A stretch of DNA of 64,000 bases, from the NCBI GenBank assembly GCA_041488095.1, contig JBGPOP010000015.1, forward strand, positions 1 through 64,000, given 5' to 3'. The DNA is from DASYPQ01 sp041488095 (GTDB lineage: Bacteria; Planctomycetota; UBA1135; GCA-002686595). Position 1 is the stretch's first letter, and the number at the start of each line of letters is the position of its first letter. Positions 62,018-64,000 of the stretch are shown here, piece after piece. The position numbers and the translations under genes are program-made. Below the pieces are notes generated by a model, which did not search any database, was not told where the DNA came from, and worked only from the letters and a program-made list of their open reading frames with translations.

Positions 62018-62204
62018 CAACTTGCTACTCGTCTGCTTGCGCAAGCTCGATGCTCCGCATCGCTTGTGAGGGTGTCCTCCACGTCGAGGGCCAAGGATCT
62101 TGGAGCTCGGCCGCGCCGCGCGCTCGCGTCCTCGAAGGCCGATTGGATGCCGCGCGAGGCCCGCGCTCCGCGAGCCGTTCGGAGCTTGGATGCCGCGACC
62201 CGAC

Positions 62205-63560
62205 TCACGGCGGCAAGGATTCGAGGAACGCCTTCGCGATCGCCTCGGCCAGGATGTGGTTGCCCGCTGGATTGAAGTGGCACGCGTCGAAGTAGAGGTC
62301 CTGGGCGACGTCCTGGAAGACCATCGAGCAGTCGAGGAAGTTCACGCCGCGCGAGCGCAGGTGCTCTCCCGCGGTGCGCAGTCGCGGGTAGCCGTGCCGG
62401 ACCCCCTCGACCCACTCCGGGATGGCGGCGCCAGTCTTGATCTCCGACTCGGTGAGCGGCTTCGAGCCCTGGTCGTACAGAGTCGGCTGCAGCACGTGCA
62501 GGTAGTGGATCGATCTCGAGGCGCAGATCCCGCTCAGGGACACGGAGCCTTCTTCCCAGATGCGCGCGATCTCGTTCACGGTGGAATCGGGCATCGACTC
62601 CTTGAAGCCCGTCGGCAGGTCAGGACCCGCCATCACGCGGTCCGCGGAGAAGCCGGGAGCGAGCTGCGAGTACTGGTCGTAGGCTGCGACGTACTCCCGC
62701 TGGATCGCTTGCATCCTGGACAGCGACAGCTTGCCGAGGATCGCGCTGTAGTGAAGGTCGAGACTCTGCACGAGGTCGGATAGTCCCGACGCCCGCAACT
62801 GCTGCTGTCTCATCCGCAACAAGAGATCGAGCGCCTGCCGGTCGGGTGTCGCCCCCGTGATCAGGAAAGCCCAGTGGGGGCGCGAGGGATAGATGGGATG
62901 CGTGCCGTTCCTGGCGTTGAAGTTCGCCAGGGCGCATTCGTTGAACCCGTCGATGTTGATGACCGCATCGGGTTTGTAGCCCAGGCTCAAGAGGTAGTGC
63001 ACGAAGTTCGTCTGCTGTGGCTGCTTGAAGCCGCCCCGACCCTGGTTCGCGAACCTGATCTCGCGCCCCTGGAAGCGCGCGTCCTTCTTCAACAGGTCGG
63101 CGAGCCTCTCCTTCCCATCCCGCCAGAAGATGCCCGCGACGGAGCCGCCGACGATCGCGATGTCGTAGGTGTTCTCGGAACGCGTCTTCCTCAGCCGCTC
63201 CGCCTCTTGATGGCTGTGGCGATTGGCCTGCTCTTGCTCGACGCCCAGGTAGGGGTGCAGGACCCAGCTCACGCCCTCCAGGTTTTCGCCCACGCCCGAG
63301 CCTTGAGCGTCGGGAGTGCCGACGTGTTGGCTCATCGCGGCGGCGATGTCCTGCATCCGCCGCTCTGTACGCCAGATGCTGTAGCGCTGGCCGGTTGCGA
63401 ACAATTCCGTTCGCAGGACGAGCTCGACGACGAGCAACGCTAGCGCCAGGCTCGCTGCCGCGATCAGGAACTTTCGGCCAAGCGACCGGCGCGCGCCGAG
63501 GGGATAGGACATCGAAGATGGGATGAGAAGGCTGGCCTCCGGGACGGAGTGTCCCACCAT
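62205..63560 (-). CDS. membrane-anchored SGNH-like hydrolase
   Basis: A 451-residue protein. The ATG at 63560 has GGAG immediately upstream in the same GGAGATCCC-ATG context seen at other exported genes here; longer frames exist but lack it. An N-terminal helix (about 30-49) precedes an SGNH-like domain with S140 in IAIVGGSVAGIF (GGS in place of GDS), NIDGFNECAL as the asparagine block and DACHFNPAGNHILAEA near the C-terminus. It is probably a periplasmic esterase of envelope glycans. It is divergent from the MoaD-like gene across about 330 bp. Confidence 0.8.
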   Translation of the reverse strand: MVGHSVPEASLLIPSSMSYPLGARRSLGRKFLIAAASLALALLVVELVLRTELFATGQRYSIWRTERRMQDIAAAMSQHVGTPDAQGSGVGENLEGVSWVLHPYLGVEQEQANRHSHQEAERLRKTRSENTYDIAIVGGSVAGIFWRDGKERLADLLKKDARFQGREIRFANQGRGGFKQPQQTNFVHYLLSLGYKPDAVINIDGFNECALANFNARNGTHPIYPSRPHWAFLITGATPDRQALDLLLRMRQQQLRASGLSDLVQSLDLHYSAILGKLSLSRMQAIQREYVAAYDQYSQLAPGFSADRVMAGPDLPTGFKESMPDSTVNEIARIWEEGSVSLSGICASRSIHYLHVLQPTLYDQGSKPLTESEIKTGAAIPEWVEGVRHGYPRLRTAGEHLRSRGVNFLDCSMVFQDVAQDLYFDACHFNPAGNHILAEAIAKAFLESLPP

Positions 63561-63889
63561 GGGATCTCCAGGTTCAACACGGGCTCGAAGCCCAAGGGAA
63601 CCAGCCATGCAGCATTCTACAGTGATCCAACGCCCGCTGACCACCGGTCTCGAGATCGGAGAAGGGAGCGAGAGCACCCACTGGCGGATCGGGACGTGCG
63701 GCAGCACCTCGTCGCACAGATGCACGGCGGTGTCGGCCATGCGCCGGCCGGAAGCGGATGAGGATCGTCACACTCCGCTCCGCCGGCATGCGCCTGGACT
63801 TACAATTTCTTGGGAGCTTCGCGTCAGCGCCTACTGGAACCGAACGCTTGCTCGCACCTATGCTGCCGCGCCCGCCACCTTGGCCCCCC
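63561..63889. other. divergent intergenic region
   Basis: This gene-free stretch holds the promoters of the SGNH gene (minus) and the MoaD-like gene (plus). TATGCT at 63860-63865 is a possible -10, about 25 nt before the plus-strand ATG, and resembles the one at 48121. Open frames covering the area have no family resemblance. I see no repeats or RNA gene. Confidence 0.35.
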
Positions 63890-64000
63890 ATGGCTCGATC
63901 GACGACCATCACGATCCAAGTTCCAGCGGCGTTGCGCGCCGACTGCGACGGCGCCTCGGAGCTCCTGCTCTCGGCCACGAGCGTGCGCGCCGTCCTCACG
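63890..64000 (+). CDS. MoaD/ThiS-family sulfur carrier, N-terminus only
   Basis: The first 37 codons of a plus-strand gene cut by the window edge. The strand-turn-strand opening TITIQVPAALRADCDGA and then SELLLSATSVRAVL matches the beta-grasp start of MoaD/ThiS proteins, where the second strand and helix follow. These small proteins carry sulfur as a C-terminal thiocarboxylate for molybdopterin, thiamine or cysteine synthesis; the diagnostic C-terminal Gly-Gly is outside the window. The ribosome-binding site is weak. Confidence 0.6.
   Translation, partial: MARSTTITIQVPAALRADCDGASELLLSATSVRAVLT

Overview
The window is about 64 kb of GC-rich bacterial chromosome with dense, short-spaced genes on both strands and frequent GTG starts. 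I see no rRNA, tRNA, CRISPR array, insertion sequence or phage gene. The mix of exported proteins with carboxypeptidase-regulatory-like repeats, DUF3187, DUF4388 and DUF2059 proteins, many lipoproteins, several SGNH hydrolases, BlaI/BlaR1 pairs and small Cys-rich proteins fits an uncultured Planctomycetota-like lineage. Myxococcota, Acidobacteriota or a related deep group cannot be excluded from sequence reading alone.

Layout, 1-15 kb: N-terminus of an exported protein; a PhyH dioxygenase; a secreted protein of unknown function; a coupled carbamoyltransferase and WalW-type deacetylase; an exported cupin; a SlyD-like prolyl isomerase; arginine decarboxylase; a small exported dodecin-like protein; a Dus enzyme; a membrane-anchored repeat protein; a PLP dehydratase overlapping a TrmJ-like RNA methyltransferase. 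15-24 kb: a three-gene heavy-metal RND efflux operon, a PepSY-like protein, and a histidine kinase/response regulator pair. G[A/T]CAGG direct repeats with 11-bp period lie upstream of both the pump operon and the two-component genes. 24-31 kb: two lipoproteins (one PAP2), ATP:cob(I)alamin adenosyltransferase, an NfeD/slipin pair, a TlpA-HEAT fusion and acylphosphatase.

31-36 kb holds two regulatory operons on the minus strand: lipoprotein, ECF sigma factor, anti-sigma factor; and BlaI, BlaR1-like protease, coiled-coil exported protein, the latter preceded by a BlaI-type palindrome. 36-46 kb: a seven-repeat anchored protein, a DUF3187 outer-membrane protein, an SGNH hydrolase, a four-Cys miniprotein, an active/degenerate pair of M14 carboxypeptidases, a patatin and a methyltransferase. 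46-50.7 kb is a tandem duplication of a two-gene unit (HEAT lipoprotein plus polytopic SGNH protein). 50.7-54 kb is a DsrE2 / rhodanese-metallo-beta-lactamase / TusA sulfur-relay operon followed by DUF429 and DUF2059 genes. 54-59 kb is a SahR-like regulator overlapping metH. 59-64 kb: tandem DUF4388 proteins, a two-repeat PepSY-like lipoprotein, another SGNH protein, and the start of a MoaD/ThiS-like gene.

Functional threads: envelope and exopolysaccharide modification (carbamoyl transfer, deacetylation, four SGNH proteins), metal homeostasis, cobalamin/methionine/SAM metabolism (adenosyltransferase, MetH, SahR), sulfur trafficking, and envelope signalling. Everything is read directly from sequence; family assignments come from motif recognition and not from a database search.
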